Shown piece after piece: positions 10,629-21,279 of a stretch of DNA of 64,000 nucleotides. How positions within the stretch are numbered: the first letter of the stretch is position 1; each line of letters starts with the position of its first letter. The stretch comes from Piezodorus guildinii (taxonomy: Eukaryota; Arthropoda; Insecta; Hemiptera; Pentatomidae), in contig CM041297.1 of NCBI GenBank assembly GCA_023052935.1, forward strand, positions 105,887,563-105,951,562. Reading direction: 5' to 3'. Both the position numbers and the translations under genes were made by a program. The notes beneath the pieces are model-generated. The model searched no databases. It was not told the origin of the DNA and was given only the letters and a program-made list of their open reading frames with translations.

Positions 10629-10929
10629 CCGCCCAGCGTTCTTCTTCCCACCATCGACGTTGGCCCTTGGAGTGACGTCCCTCTTGCGCTGGCACCTCCC
10701 GCAGGTGCAGGGGAAGGTTGGACCCTTGCCTTCCGTCAGCCGGTCCAGCTCAGTCCTACGTTTCGGCCTTATTCTCGCTGGCCTCATCATGTCGCGCCTC
10801 CTCTGCCAGTCTTCTAAATGATCTAACACTAATTCTACTAACAAAGCTGTCAACAAATGAACGAACATAATCTACATTGTTGTTGTCTAAACCATTTCTC
10901 AAACATCTCTGAACAGATGGCGTTTCCAT
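10629..10929 (-). CDS. Possible coding exon of an unknown gene
   Basis: A G+C-rich minus-strand island in A+T-rich DNA. An ATG at 10929 in good context (AAAATGG) opens 57 codons starting METPSVQRCLRNG and continuing with RRLAEEARHDEA before a stop at 10756-10758. An overlapping frame then carries a charged run with a Cys cluster (PCTCGRCQRKRD) up to a strong 5' splice-site consensus, GGCGG|GTGAGT, at 10628-10623. The two frames would need a one-base correction near 10760-10800 to join. I do not recognise the protein. It could be a first exon with a sequence error, a decayed exon, or chance. Confidence 0.25.
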
Positions 10930-12442
10930 TTTCGTGACGGGTGATTTGAGTTACTTTATAAAAAAAATAAATGTTTTATGAACCTTAGACTCCAATTAAA
11001 CAATGATCAATTTGATATTTTATTGTTTATAAATACAAATCGAACCTATAAACACTAGCGTATTCAAACGTAACATTAACAGCTGGTATCTTTATTTATT
11101 CAAAAGTTGTATATGACATGTAAACCTAGTTATTTTTAGATAATATTGAACAGCATTGTCTATTAAGCTAAATTAATAAACTATTCGTTTATCATCTTTT
11201 TTTTTTTCAAAGTTTAGTGTTATTTAATATTATGGACGATTTTAAATGTATGTACATATTCCATGACCTCGTTGAAACAGCTTCACTATAATCATGCTTA
11301 ATGCCTTGTTAATCCTGCAAGCGATTAACTACGAGCGTATTGTATTGAATAGTCACTTTGCATGATCAGGTTACATTTTCAGCTATTGAAGATTCTGCTA
11401 TTGGTTTCTTAGTATTTAGAATTCTTTGTTAACCACTAAAAGTTTAACAAACATACAATGGGAATTATTATAGCGTGAAAATTCATGATTTCTTTTAGAT
11501 GATAGCTTAAATTATACATTTTAAGTAACTTGTACCTTCTGCTCTCTTTGCCAATCGCTTGCACAATAGACAGGGCCTAAAAGTACAGGTTCGATTCCAC
11601 ATTTAATTTGTTGATTATTTTATCTTGTTGAACCGACTTGATGAATCTCTTCCTTTTTCATATGTAGTTACTAAAGCCTTAGTATTCTTCACATATCATT
11701 GTTCAGCCTTCTTCAGTTTTTGAATCGGTATGAAAAAACCTGATATATGTTAGTTCTTGTATTCCTCAGTCAATCAAATACCAGTTTTCTTTTGTTTTTT
11801 CAACCGTTTTGTCTTCTTCCGTAAAATATACGTCTGCTACTTTTACCCGTCGCCCCAAATGTTGTATTGAAGAGGTTAAAATTTCGCATTTGACAATTCA
11901 TCATACTAAAAATAACTTTGTTAAGTATTGGCTTTAGACCAGGTGTTTTTTGCTTCGGTACCCTAGTACTGTACAAACGGACATCATGAAATACTGAGTA
12001 TGAGCGCCAATGTTTTTATTCAATTCATTTTCATTCATTATCTCTAATCTCAAAATAAATTTGTTGCAAGATTTTATTATATGTTTTGAAATATATGTAA
12101 AATAGAGAAAATACATTCATTTTCCTTGCCTTTTTGCATTTGACTTCCGTAATTTTCGTGACCGTCTTCGCTATACAGATCTGTTTTTTTCTTGAGGTTT
12201 CTTATTTGATGTATTTTCTTTTATTTTTATGTATAGAGACATTCGTGTTATATTGTTCTAGTTGTTAATTTGTAAAACATATGACTTACTTTTGTTGGAC
12301 ACTATGCTACATATCATTGCTGGAAAGTAAGAACATTTGAGAAATTTTAGAATGTGACGAAAATTTCTTTTCATGATATAAAGGCACTATCCCTTATTAC
12401 AAGTGCACTTATATTCTGAATCATATCGATTAGTTCCTGTGA

Positions 12443-12444
<2 letters not shown>
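10930..12444. other. AT-rich intergenic DNA, no gene seen
   Basis: Read in both directions without finding coding motifs, tRNA boxes or terminal repeats. Short ORFs are low-complexity. Confidence 0.55.

Positions 12445-12510
<66 letters not shown>
12445..12510. repeat. Homopolymer T tract of 66 bases
   Basis: The longest homopolymer in the window. It directly abuts a plus-strand Jockey remnant whose orientation does not explain a T run, so it is probably the tail of another, minus-strand insertion reduced to almost nothing, or an expanded homopolymer. Confidence 0.85.
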
Positions 12511-12513
<3 letters not shown>

Positions 12514-12835
12514 GAATAGGATTTTGGGGCTCTTGTAAACCATCACACATCTGAAAAATACAATCATTTCAGTCGAACGTGGTGCGAAAAATAGTTACCG
12601 CACCGTTCTGCATGTTATAGCCGTATAAACATAACGTATAATATACCGTTATACATAACGACTTGAACTTTCCAACTGTTTCAGCCACTTTAACGAACGA
12701 AAAAATAATTTTCACCAAAGACTAACATACAACACCAACCCACTTACTGAAACATAAAAATTCCCTGCCAATCCTCACAGTCCACCCCGACGACTACGCA
12801 GGCCAAGAGATATGCTGATCACTTAACGCGTTCTT
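12511..12835 (+). pseudogene. Decayed Jockey ORF2 C-terminus, family C
   Basis: Heavily degraded plus-strand remnant. Early codons read as a degenerate FWGSCKPS. The end reads RRLRRPRDMLIT followed by TTAACG, matching the C-terminus and downstream bases of the minus-strand copy at 41548-43565. Multiple stops and frame changes are present. Confidence 0.7.
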
Positions 12836-13200
12836 TTAGATATTTTTTCCAAATTTGTTAGCTTTTCAACCGTATATTATTCATCTATATTATTATTATT
12901 ATTATGTTTAATAACATAAAAACAGCTTGAAAAAAAAAACGTTTGCTTTTTTTCCTCTTAGTTGGTTATCGAATTCGTTCAACTTATGTATTTACTTAAT
13001 TTTTTTTCAATACTAACAAGATTATACAGTATATTTTACCGAATCTACAAAATTAAAGATACTTTAGAGGAAGAAAATAACAGCATTTAAGCTCTTTCAG
13101 ACAATTTCAATCATAATGAAACCTACGTGATGTTAAAGCCCATTAAATTGTACATTAATATAACGAGTTTAATCAAAATCGTTTGAGCCGTTTTTGAGAA
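12836..13200 (-). mobile_element. Helentron-like repeat fragment H2
   Basis: Minus-strand partial copy matching the central part of H4 (25658-26549): the block with TTAGAGGAAGAAAAT, a GTTAAAGCCCATTAAATT stretch and AACGAGTTTAATCAAAATCG. Neither terminus is present. Confidence 0.7.
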
Positions 13201-13795
13201 CAAAGTAAAAAGTTTGTAAAATGCATGGTATAAACTGGCTCTTTTGTTTCTTCGATCTTGACTATAAAGGTGGTTACGACAGGAACATATTAAAACGTCA
13301 CATACATAAACGTACAAAAGACATGCTAATAGATTAATTTTGAAATGTAAAAAACAAACATTATTAGTTTGATATATTAGGATATAACTAAAATATTGTA
13401 GTTTTGTTTCCACTAAATTTTGTTTTTTACTATAATTTATTTTTTTACTTTATGTCTTTTGTTTTTTTACTTTAATTATTTTGTTTTAACTTAATTTTTT
13501 TTTACTATGTAGGTTTTTGTTTTCAGATCCTACTGTTCTAAATGGAACATAGGCTTCAATTACCACTAACCCCTACTGTAAATATCACGTAAAAGTAATA
13601 TGCAATTGGTGCAATTATCACAACAAATATAAAGTTTCAGGCATGTGGCCATTTGTAAAATATTGAAAAATACAAATCTTAATCTGTTGAAAACTGGAAT
13701 TCTATAGTTTCGCAATACTTTCCCTTACTATATAATTTATATATAGGTAAGTGAATGTATTTTCTTTTTCTTATCTTTTTTTACTTTCAATTACC
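13201..13795. other. AT-rich DNA, no feature seen
   Basis: Contains poly(T)/TTTTA-rich stretches. No coding or repeat signature was recognised. Confidence 0.5.
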
Positions 13796-13797
13796 TA

Positions 13798-13826
13798 CAC
13801 TGCTGGACAAAATTAAGGATCACTTC
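13798..13826 (+). repeat. Left inverted terminal repeat of the Tc1-like element
   Basis: Begins CACTGCTGGACAAAATTAAG directly after the TA target. It matches the reverse complement of the right end with about two differences. Confidence 0.93.
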
Positions 13827-14030
13827 AATATTTTGAAATTACTGAACTGTATAGGGTATTTTTGAAAATATTCTATTTCTTTGGAAGTCACACTTTATTA
13901 TAAGGGTAATAAAAAATAAAAAAATCGTTTCTAGAAATTTGTAATAGGGAAACAAATCAAAAAATAAAAATGTCCTACAGTCTTAAAATGAAAAAGCAAA
14001 TCTTTGAAATGAAATGAATTAACAAAACTA

Positions 14031-14929
14031 TTGGGTTGATGCAAAATTAATGCAGGTTTCCTCTATTGCAATATCTTAATTCCAATTGTGTAAACAAAGC
14101 TAATCCTAACATTGATCATTATTATACCAAAACAAACCTTATCTAATACCCTCTCTTTCACCATGAATTTGTTTAGTAAAATCGTTTTGTTCAGTGTGTT
14201 CAAAGGTCTTGAATCGAAAATGTCAAAGTGCGATTTTCGTCAAATTTATTTTTACGAATTTAAATTAGGGCGCAGCGCTGCGCAAACGGCTCGTAATATT
14301 AATGAAGTGTGGGGTCAGGGGGCTATTAATGAGTGCACGGTGCAGCGTTGGTTCCAGAAGTTTCGCAGAGGAGATTTCGACCTCGAAGACAAGGAAGGTC
14401 GGGGCCGTCATCTTGCTCTGGACAACGACCAGCTGAGGTCAAAAGTGGAAGAAGACCCAACCAAAACCACACGAGAAATGGCGGCGGAACTAGGAACTCA
14501 AAAATTGCAACGTCTTTGCCCAGCATTGATGAATCGGAAGGGGCCGATCCTGCTCCACGATAACGCCAGACCACACGTTGCACAACCAACGCTTCGACGA
14601 CTGCACGAGTTGGGCTACGAAGTTCTCCAACATCCGCCTTATTCACCTGACCTCTCTCCTACAGACTTCCACTTTTTCAGGCATCTGGACAACTTTTTGA
14701 GGGAGAAAAATTTTCAAAACCAGGACGACATTTAAAATTCTTTTCGTGATTTCATTGAGTCCAGGGATTCGGATTTTTTTTCTGGTGGAATAAGAAAGCT
14801 TGTTGAACGTTGGCAAAAGTGCATTGATTCAGATGGAAATTATTTTGATTAAATATATATGGTTAAAGTAAAGATATGGCGTATTTACAATACCTACTAA
14901 AAACCTGCATTAATTTTGCATCAACCCAA
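14031..14929 (+). mobile_element. Internally deleted mariner, copy 1
   Basis: An 899-bp mariner with perfect 29-bp inverted terminal repeats (14031-14059 and 14901-14929, beginning TTGGGTTGATGCAAAATTAA) and a TA duplication (14029-14030, 14930-14931). It sits inside the left part of the Tc1-like element. About 400 bp of the transposase centre is missing. Copy 2 at 53562-54460 has the same length and the same deletion junction, so the deleted form itself transposed. Confidence 0.95.
14220..14852 (+). pseudogene. Mariner transposase, internal deletion (cecropia/Hsmar1-like)
   Basis: Reads from ATG 14220 (MSKCDFRQIYFYEF) through the helix-turn-helix DNA-binding part, with NINEVWGQGAINECTVQRWF and DNDQLRSKVEEDP. 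It then jumps from AAELGTQ directly to KLQRLCPALMNRKGP. The middle third, which carries the first catalytic Asp (the CDEKW motif of the family), is gone. The second and third acids remain in HDNARPH and SPTDFHFF, spaced as D34D. A nonsense codon at 14733-14735 precedes the last ~39 codons, which still end GNYFD before the natural stop at 14850-14852. About 210 codons remain of a usual ~345. It cannot catalyse its own movement. Confidence 0.9.
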
Positions 14930-14957
14930 TAAATAAAAAGGAAGAATTCGAGGAAAA

Positions 14958-15986
14958 CTACCAATAATTGGTATTTTCACCTCTAGCTCTGATAATTGCT
15001 TCCATTTTCCTGCCCATTCCAGCGACCAGGGCTCCTAATGTTGTTCTGGGATGTTGTTCCACTCTTCTACTAACATTTCCCTTAAATCTGCCAAATTTTA
15101 GGTCTCGGGCGCGGACACATCTTCCAAGCATGTCCCATACATGCTCTATTGGGTTCATATCTGGACTTCTGGGTGGCCAAACCATAACGTCAGTTTCTTC
15201 TTGTCTGAGGAAATTTTGCACTGATCGAGCAACGAGAGGTCGGGCATTATCGTGCATAAAAATAAAGTTACCTGCGATATTTCTGGCGAAAGGTATTACA
15301 TGTGGCTAAAGTACCTTCCTAATGTACCTGTCCGCAGTTATTGTGCCACGGTTCACAAGAACCAACTCTGTACGGGAGTTTAAATTTATGCTCCCCCCAC
15401 ACCATCACTGACCCACCACCAAACGCAACCCTTGGAGAAAAAGTGCATGGAGCATACCTCTCTCCCCGCCTTCTCCATACCTTTTCCCGTCCATCTGGAG
15501 ATCGGAGACAGAATCTTGACTCATCGCTGAATAATACGAGGCTCCAATCTTCCTGAGTCCAGTTTAGGTGCTCCCGAGCAAACCTCAAGCGCTCAACCCG
15601 GTGTTCCCTGGAGAGAAGAGGTCAGTAGCTGAAGGATGGGAGGTCAATCCATAATCGTTGAGTCGTCTTCTCACGGTTCGCTCTGTAATTTGCACGTTCC
15701 TGGACCTCTGGAAGAGGCCACGCTGACTGTTACCAGTTGATCGGCGGTCCCGAAGAGCATGAAGTTGCAAAAATCTCTCGTCACGGTGGGAAGTTGACCT
15801 CGGACGACCTTGTCCGACTGTTCTTGTATACCCTCCAGTTTGACGGTGCCTATTAAGCACCCTGGACCCTACGGATTGTGACCGCCGGAGCCGTTGCGCA
15901 ATATGCCATTGAGAAAACCTTTCTTCACTCAAAGCAACAGCACTAATTGATTCCTCTGCGGTCAATGCTCTTCTGTTGGCCATCAC
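14958..15986 (-). pseudogene. Tc1-like DD34E transposase, frameshifted
   Basis: Minus-strand transposase in three pieces. 15986-15585 carries the N-terminal helix-turn-helix region, including a TVGQGRPRST hook. 15588-15319 carries the first catalytic Asp in LFSDESRFCL and the GGGSVMVWG motif. 15257-14958 carries the second Asp in HDNARP and the Glu in NPIEHVWD, 34 residues apart. All three catalytic codons survive, but frameshifts near 15590 and between 15320 and 15260 break the protein. Downstream codons continue to RGENTNYW. Confidence 0.88.
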
Positions 15987-16246
15987 AACGTTCTTACTAA
16001 ACTCACAAGTAAAAACTAAAGTCTCTTAAATGTTAGAAAATCTTCAATAAGATGAATCTTTGCTAACAACTAACCATTTACTGATAGGAAGAAAGAAAAG
16101 AAGATGATTAACTGACCCTTTTCTCCATAAACGGGTGGGAATATAAACAGGTAGAGGATTAACTTGATATGATACAACACAAAGTCCAGTCTGGGACATA
16201 GGAATTCCTATTTTCATCTCTTATGTAATAATAATATAAATATTTG

Positions 16247-16276
16247 TAAGTGATCCTTTAATTTTGTCCGGCAGTG
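16247..16276 (-). repeat. Right inverted terminal repeat of the Tc1-like element
   Basis: The reverse complement begins CACTGCCGGACAAAATTAAA. It ends at 16276 next to TA at 16277-16278. Confidence 0.93.
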
Positions 16277-16815
16277 TATATCTGAAATAGATTAAAACCT
16301 CCATTTTTTGCTACCAGTTATAATGATAATTCTTTTATTTTATACAACGCATGTATGGCTCATGCAGCCGATCTGGAAATAAAGAAGTATTAAAGAAAAA
16401 TACATGAAATATATTGTAAGGGAAAGCTGTTGTTTTTTGTTTTTTTACGATTTAGTTGACTTAATTAAACATTAATATTCAGCTGAGGTAGAATTTAAAA
16501 TAGTTACTTCATCAAAATATTTAATTCAATTTATTATTCTTTTCATACCGACGCTATTTTATTTCCATCATTAGTACAATGTAGACAGTCTAAGTCAATA
16601 AGTTGCTAAAAGCTGAGGTAAGGGGCCGATAAAAGATTCAACATCAGTTCCAGAAGAATGGTTCCCAATCGCTCGCCTATTGACCACCCTTTCTCCCACT
16701 CCCCCTCCTCTTACCCCTTCTAGGGCGATACACACGATGTACCTTCTATAGCAATGTACCTTCCATCTAGGAATATAACTCTTCCAATTTATGAAACTCT
16801 CAAATAAAAATAAAT
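16277..16815. other. Intergenic DNA with a short C-rich patch
   Basis: 16620-16760 is less A+T-rich (CCACTCCCCCTCCTC-type pyrimidine run). No gene or repeat was recognised. Confidence 0.45.
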
Positions 16816-17593
16816 TTCACTTATCTATATATAAAATATATAGCTAGGGAAAGTATTATTATAAATATATAGTTTTCGACGAAAATATACGTTTTAGGGT
16901 TTACCAAAATACCAAATCTTGCAAAAAGGTCTGTGTGTGTGTGTGTATGGTAACTCTCGGGCGAAAATGAAAAGCCCTATAAAACTGAAATTTCATATTT
17001 AAGACAACTATAGGCCGGAGATTTAGTACTTTAGCACATTTTTATGATTTTCTCAAAAACAGCTCTAAGGAATTGGATTAAACTCTTTACATTGATGTAT
17101 AATTTGAAGAACTTTAATATCATGAAAGTTTCATGCTGATTGAAATAGTCTGAGGGGGCTTAAATGTCGATATTTTAAATCGTCTGCCTCTAAAGTACCT
17201 TTAATTTTGTATATACTAAAAAAACAACAATATAATATTGTTACTAACAATAAAAAACGGTAAATATATAAGCTCAACAAATTCGATATCTAACTAAAGG
17301 AGAAAACTGCAATCATATTTTTTTAATGCGAATTTTTTGTTTTTGAACATAACATAGTAATATACATTTATAATATATCGTTGGAAAGCTAAAAATATTA
17401 GAAAAAATATTATCTCATACACAAGGTTTTAATAGTTTATAGAAAGTGATGTAAAGCTGATAAAACTAAGTTATTATTTTAGATAATAAAATCATGCATT
17501 ATTTAAAACACTTTATTTAAACAATTTATTTAAAAATTCTTGAATTGATATAAATAATGGAGGTAAGTGAAAGTCGTGTGTTGCGCGCACCAG
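16816..17593 (+). mobile_element. Helentron-like element H3
   Basis: A nearly complete ~780-bp copy. The left end begins TTCACTTATCTATATATA. The right end reads GGTAAGTGAAAGTCG, then GTGTG-TTGCG-CGCAC, which can fold into a 5-bp stem with a 5-base loop, then CAG and T-rich DNA. The inverted TTCACTTA/TAAGTGAA pair plus terminal hairpin is the layout of Helentron-associated short elements. It has no coding capacity. Confidence 0.6.
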
Positions 17594-17664
17594 ATTTTTT
17601 TTTTAAGAAAGCTTCTTTAATTTATTACAATTCGAATACTATTTGTGTATCTATTTGATTTATG

Positions 17665-17855
17665 TTTTTTTTTTTTTTTTTTTTTCAACAACAATTTTTA
17701 TTGAGTAAAATTACAATCTATTCCAATTTGGACATCAATAGTAGTGCTGAAAGATATCATACATACTACATTCATACAATATTTACACGGCATAAAATTA
17801 CAATAAAATATATACACAATAATGAATCAATACAATAGTCAAGAATTCACTTATA
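17665..17855 (-). mobile_element. J1-family LINE, severely 5'-truncated
   Basis: Minus-strand insertion of only ~190 bp containing the J1 3' UTR end and poly(A) tail (21 T at 17665-17685). It matches J1 7600-7819 in reverse, including the LINE's TCAATAAAAATTGTT end. Duplication GATTTATGTTT occurs at 17657-17667 and 17856-17866, partly overlapping the T run. It carries no coding sequence. Confidence 0.85.
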
Positions 17856-17964
17856 GATTTATGTTTAAGTCGATTAATTTTGTAAAACTCAAATCCATTC
17901 GTATCTCCTCTATTTGGGCTCCTCCGAAACAAATAAAATGAGATTTATTTTATTAAATTAGAAT

Positions 17965-18430
17965 TAGAAAAGGCTTATTTTATGACCATCATAAGACCGA
18001 TATGGACTTACGGAGTAGAGCTATGGGGCTCTACCAAACCATCAAATTCTTCTCGCATCCGATCCTTACAATCCAAAATCCTTCACGCTCCTTACTTTGT
18101 CACGAATAAGCTCATCCATAAAGACCTTAATATGCCATTTGTTACTGAATTAGCCCGAACCAGATATCAATCATTCCATAAAAAACTCCATTTCCACTCT
18201 AATCCACTACTTTCTACCTTATCATCCTCTTCGATTCCTGATATTCCTCCGAGGCGTCTGAAAAAGAAGATGGCCCCGAGACCTTCTAGTTTAAAATATT
18301 TTTAGAGTGCTGCCGATGGGTGGCATCTTTTCATGTATTTCATGTCAGATTACTATATCCATCACATTTACTTGTTGTATATAATCATAAAATTGTAAAT
18401 ATCAATAAATATGTTTAAATAAAAAAAAAA
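17965..18430 (+). mobile_element. 5'-truncated Jockey LINE, family A
   Basis: Plus-strand insertion with a 10-bp duplication AAATTAGAAT (17955-17964 and 18428-18437, the second overlapping the poly(A) end). The coding part from about 17966 to 18305 reads TIIRPIWTYGVELWGST and FVTNKLIHKDLNMPFV. Five codons are missing before HAPYF, and a one-base insertion near 18270 scrambles the last residues. A 3' UTR and poly(A) follow. It lies 110 bp from an opposite-strand J1 fragment. Confidence 0.87.
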
Positions 18431-19439
18431 TTAGAATAATGTCAAATAATTGTTTGGAAATAAAAAACCGTTTGTAATAATTCTCAGCATTTTAACCTAA
18501 AATATCAGCTACCGAAACCACTAAAGTATGACCATTGAAATAGAAAGATAAAACCCTTTTTAAATCTTGTTCTGATGAATTGTTATTTCCTAGAATAATT
18601 TGAGTAAGAATTTAAATAACGTGAATTCAGATGGAAGGTACAAAGCTGATCAGTACATTTGGAAAGAAAGGAATTACTCGTCCAATTGATGGTATGTGAG
18701 AACTAATTCCTGAAAAGAAAATTTGTTGCTGGGATTAGAGGATATCCCGACAGGTCCAGCACCAGAACTGGACAACCTTTTTTTTTTTTACTTTTTAATC
18801 AATTTAATCTAAAACAAATCCCATTTCCAGAAAGCTCTCACATTATCTTTTTACACAAGTCAGCTGTCGAGACAATTAAGAGCCTCGAATTATTTAATAG
18901 TTTGGTGCCCGTAGAAGTTGGCAACTGTAGGCGATAAGTTTTTCAATCAAAACTTTTCTTCCTCACTTATTTAACCTGGGACAGGATCCGCTATTGTTTT
19001 ATTTCCGGGCAAACTTCCGGCCATTTTGGAAGTTCCTAATTTTGTTTTTAATTTGTTGAATCAACGTTTTCGAGTTGATTTTTCGCGGTTTACTTAGAAT
19101 TATACACATTGGAGGATATACTTATCCTCGGCGTGTATGAGAGGTTCGCTTTTTTAACTGACTGTAGGCTTCGGAGCCAGGATAGGTAAGTTTGCGTTAT
19201 TTGTAGTCAAAGCAGCTAGGTCATTCCACTAGCCTAATGAAGCGAAATTCACGCCTGGCGTTAGTGCTTTTCCTAGGTTACTGTGCGTAAAGTGAGTCTA
19301 TTACGCACTAACGATATTTTAAATGACGCTTATGAACTAATTTTATTTTTATTATACACCATTAATCAACACTGTTGACTCATTTTTATTTAATGTCATG
19401 CTGATTTATCCCATTAAAGTGTATAAATGTATAATTACC
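18431..19439. other. Intergenic DNA with an isolated splice-donor-like site
   Basis: 18900-19310 is less A+T-rich and contains GGATAGGTAAGT at about 19180-19191, a near-perfect 5' splice consensus on the plus strand, but no coding ORF. It could be an untranslated first exon of a plus-strand gene; this is speculative. Confidence 0.3.
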
Positions 19440-20050
19440 TAACTCTCTACAAAAAATATTATATCTAAATAACTATATTAGGGTATAATTGTTCATGGCT
19501 GCTTATATTTTCGATTTTTCTCTATCTTAAATAATAACCTAATTTTAGTGGAATACAATCGATTATAATTTGTGACGAATTTATAGTTGTTTTTTTTCCT
19601 ATTTTGTCTGTTTACCTCCCTTTACTGAATCTACAACTCTCTACATTTTGTACTCTATCTTATAAAATAACTTAGTTATGGAAGGATTTAAGGGTGAAAA
19701 TTCTTTTTTTTTTCTCTTTTTTATCATTATACGTGGTTTTATGGTTTAAAAACTCTATCCCAATCCCAATCCCAATCCCAATCCCAATCCCAATACATTT
19801 TTTCTCTATCTTCGAAAATAACGAAGTTACAAGCGTTTATATAGGCAAGATTTAATTTTTTTCCTTTTTTGTTTTTATTTTTGCTCTTTACTGCTTCTAG
19901 AACTCTATACATGTTTTTCATTATCTTCAAAAATAATTGAGGTATGGGGCGTATTTATGTGTACAAATTCAATTTTTTTTCTATTCTTTTCTATAACACT
20001 AATAAATTTGTTCTCTATCTTAAAAAAAAAAAAAAAAACTGAGTTATTTA
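19440..20050. repeat. Degenerate tandem repeat with a CCCAAT hexamer block
   Basis: A motif of the form CTCTATCTTnnAAAATAACnnAGTTA recurs about five times at irregular 95-150-bp spacing (near 19518, 19650, 19803, 19915 and 20011). A related single unit is at 62920-63010. Embedded at 19758-19794 are six copies of the hexamer CCCAAT, a short microsatellite. Confidence 0.6.
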
Positions 20051-20054
20051 ATTA

Positions 20055-20310
20055 AATCAATTTTAATTGCCCACCATTTTGAAAATAACCAGCTGATATC
20101 GAGGTTTAGGTGTTAGGATCATCCTTGCATTAACTAGTATTTTTGTGGTGAATTTAAAAAAAGTTAGTACAGCAGTTTATACGTTATTCGGGATCTACGT
20201 ATATAAACGTAAGACCTTAAATTTTGAGGGGAGAGGGTCTTATTATTATTTTTTTTTTGTCTATTACAAAGGTTTATTATTGAAAATAATAAACCAAAAT
20301 TAATTTAAAG
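20055..20310 (-). repeat. Dispersed repeat M, minus-strand copy
   Basis: Shares blocks with 27172-27420, 33845-33975 and 57780-58170: GTTTATTATTGAAAATAATAAACC, a purine-rich GAGGGGAG patch, and the CCAGCTGATATC / TTAGGATCATC section. Likely a decayed DNA element; no ends were defined. Confidence 0.5.
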
Positions 20311-21265
20311 CTAGGCTTTGTACCACAAATACTCGTCTAAAACATTTATTATTAAATTATTGTATCTTTCGGTGGTGTAGCATCGTATTTATTTTAATAA
20401 TACATTTAAAATCCAGTTATTGGATTAATTCAATTATGTAATTATTTTAGTTATATTTTTCCAGTGGACAGAAAGGAGATGTTTCCTCCATGTCATTCAA
20501 CTATCTATAGATTAATAAATGTTTTAAATAAAACTTTCTTAGAACCATAGTCTTACTAAAGTAAAAGAATAATTAATGAAGTAAAATATTAATTAAGTCT
20601 AACTATGGCATATAAATTAGTCATTTTAAAGATATATAAATATTCCTTGTTTACACTTTCGAAAAACAATGGATTCAAATAGTGCATATCTTGAATAAAA
20701 TAAAATATTCAATTGTTATCTGTATTATTTCAATAACATACTTCATTTTTTATCCTTTAATATTAACACAATTTATTTAATTAGAAAAAAAAAAAAGAAG
20801 TATATTGAACACCACTAAACTTACTCAAATTTAATTTGTAAGTTAGTTAATTGTTAAGAAATTATTTTCTTCTGAAAAATGTAGAGTGTAAATTAAATTA
20901 TCGCATTATATTTTTTCATTTTTTCTTTTTCAATAAAAATATATTTTTTTAAAAACCCCTGTAATGAAATTTTCTGCATTAATGGTTTTTTTATAACAAG
21001 TGGATCATCCTCTGTTTTTTTGTTTTGTTTTTTTTTTGTTAACTGCTAGGATAGTGATAGGACATCCATTTCATCCAGAGAGATATTAAACTGAAACCAA
21101 TATAATACAATTTAATTTATAATTTTTTTTTTTTTTCGAGAATGAAATTATTATTGGCGAATTTCCAGATTCTCAAAAGTAGGCAACTAAATGTTAATTG
21201 AATTTAGTGCTAATTAGAACAGAGCCTATTTTAGTCGAAACCCAAAATACGTGAGATATGAAATC
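20311..21265. other. AT-rich intergenic DNA, no feature seen
   Basis: Nothing beyond poly(A)/poly(T) runs was recognised. Confidence 0.5.
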
Positions 21266-21279
21266 TATAGTTTCATTCA

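Larger units (their letters stand above)
13798..16276. mobile_element. Tc1-like DNA transposon with nested mariner
   Basis: The two ends are inverted repeats beginning CACTGCYGGACAAAATTAA and continuing to GGATCACTT, with TA at both flanks (13796-13797, 16277-16278), the hallmark of Tc1/mariner insertion. After subtracting the nested mariner (899 bp plus one TA) the element is about 1.58 kb, the usual Tc1 size. It encodes a degraded DD34E transposase on the minus strand. Confidence 0.93.

Noticed and set aside
14326..14646. Minus-strand 106-codon ORF inside mariner copy 1 (twin at 53856-54176)
   Set aside because: A shadow on the opposite strand of the transposase remnant. It has no motif and is present only because the template is G+C-rich.
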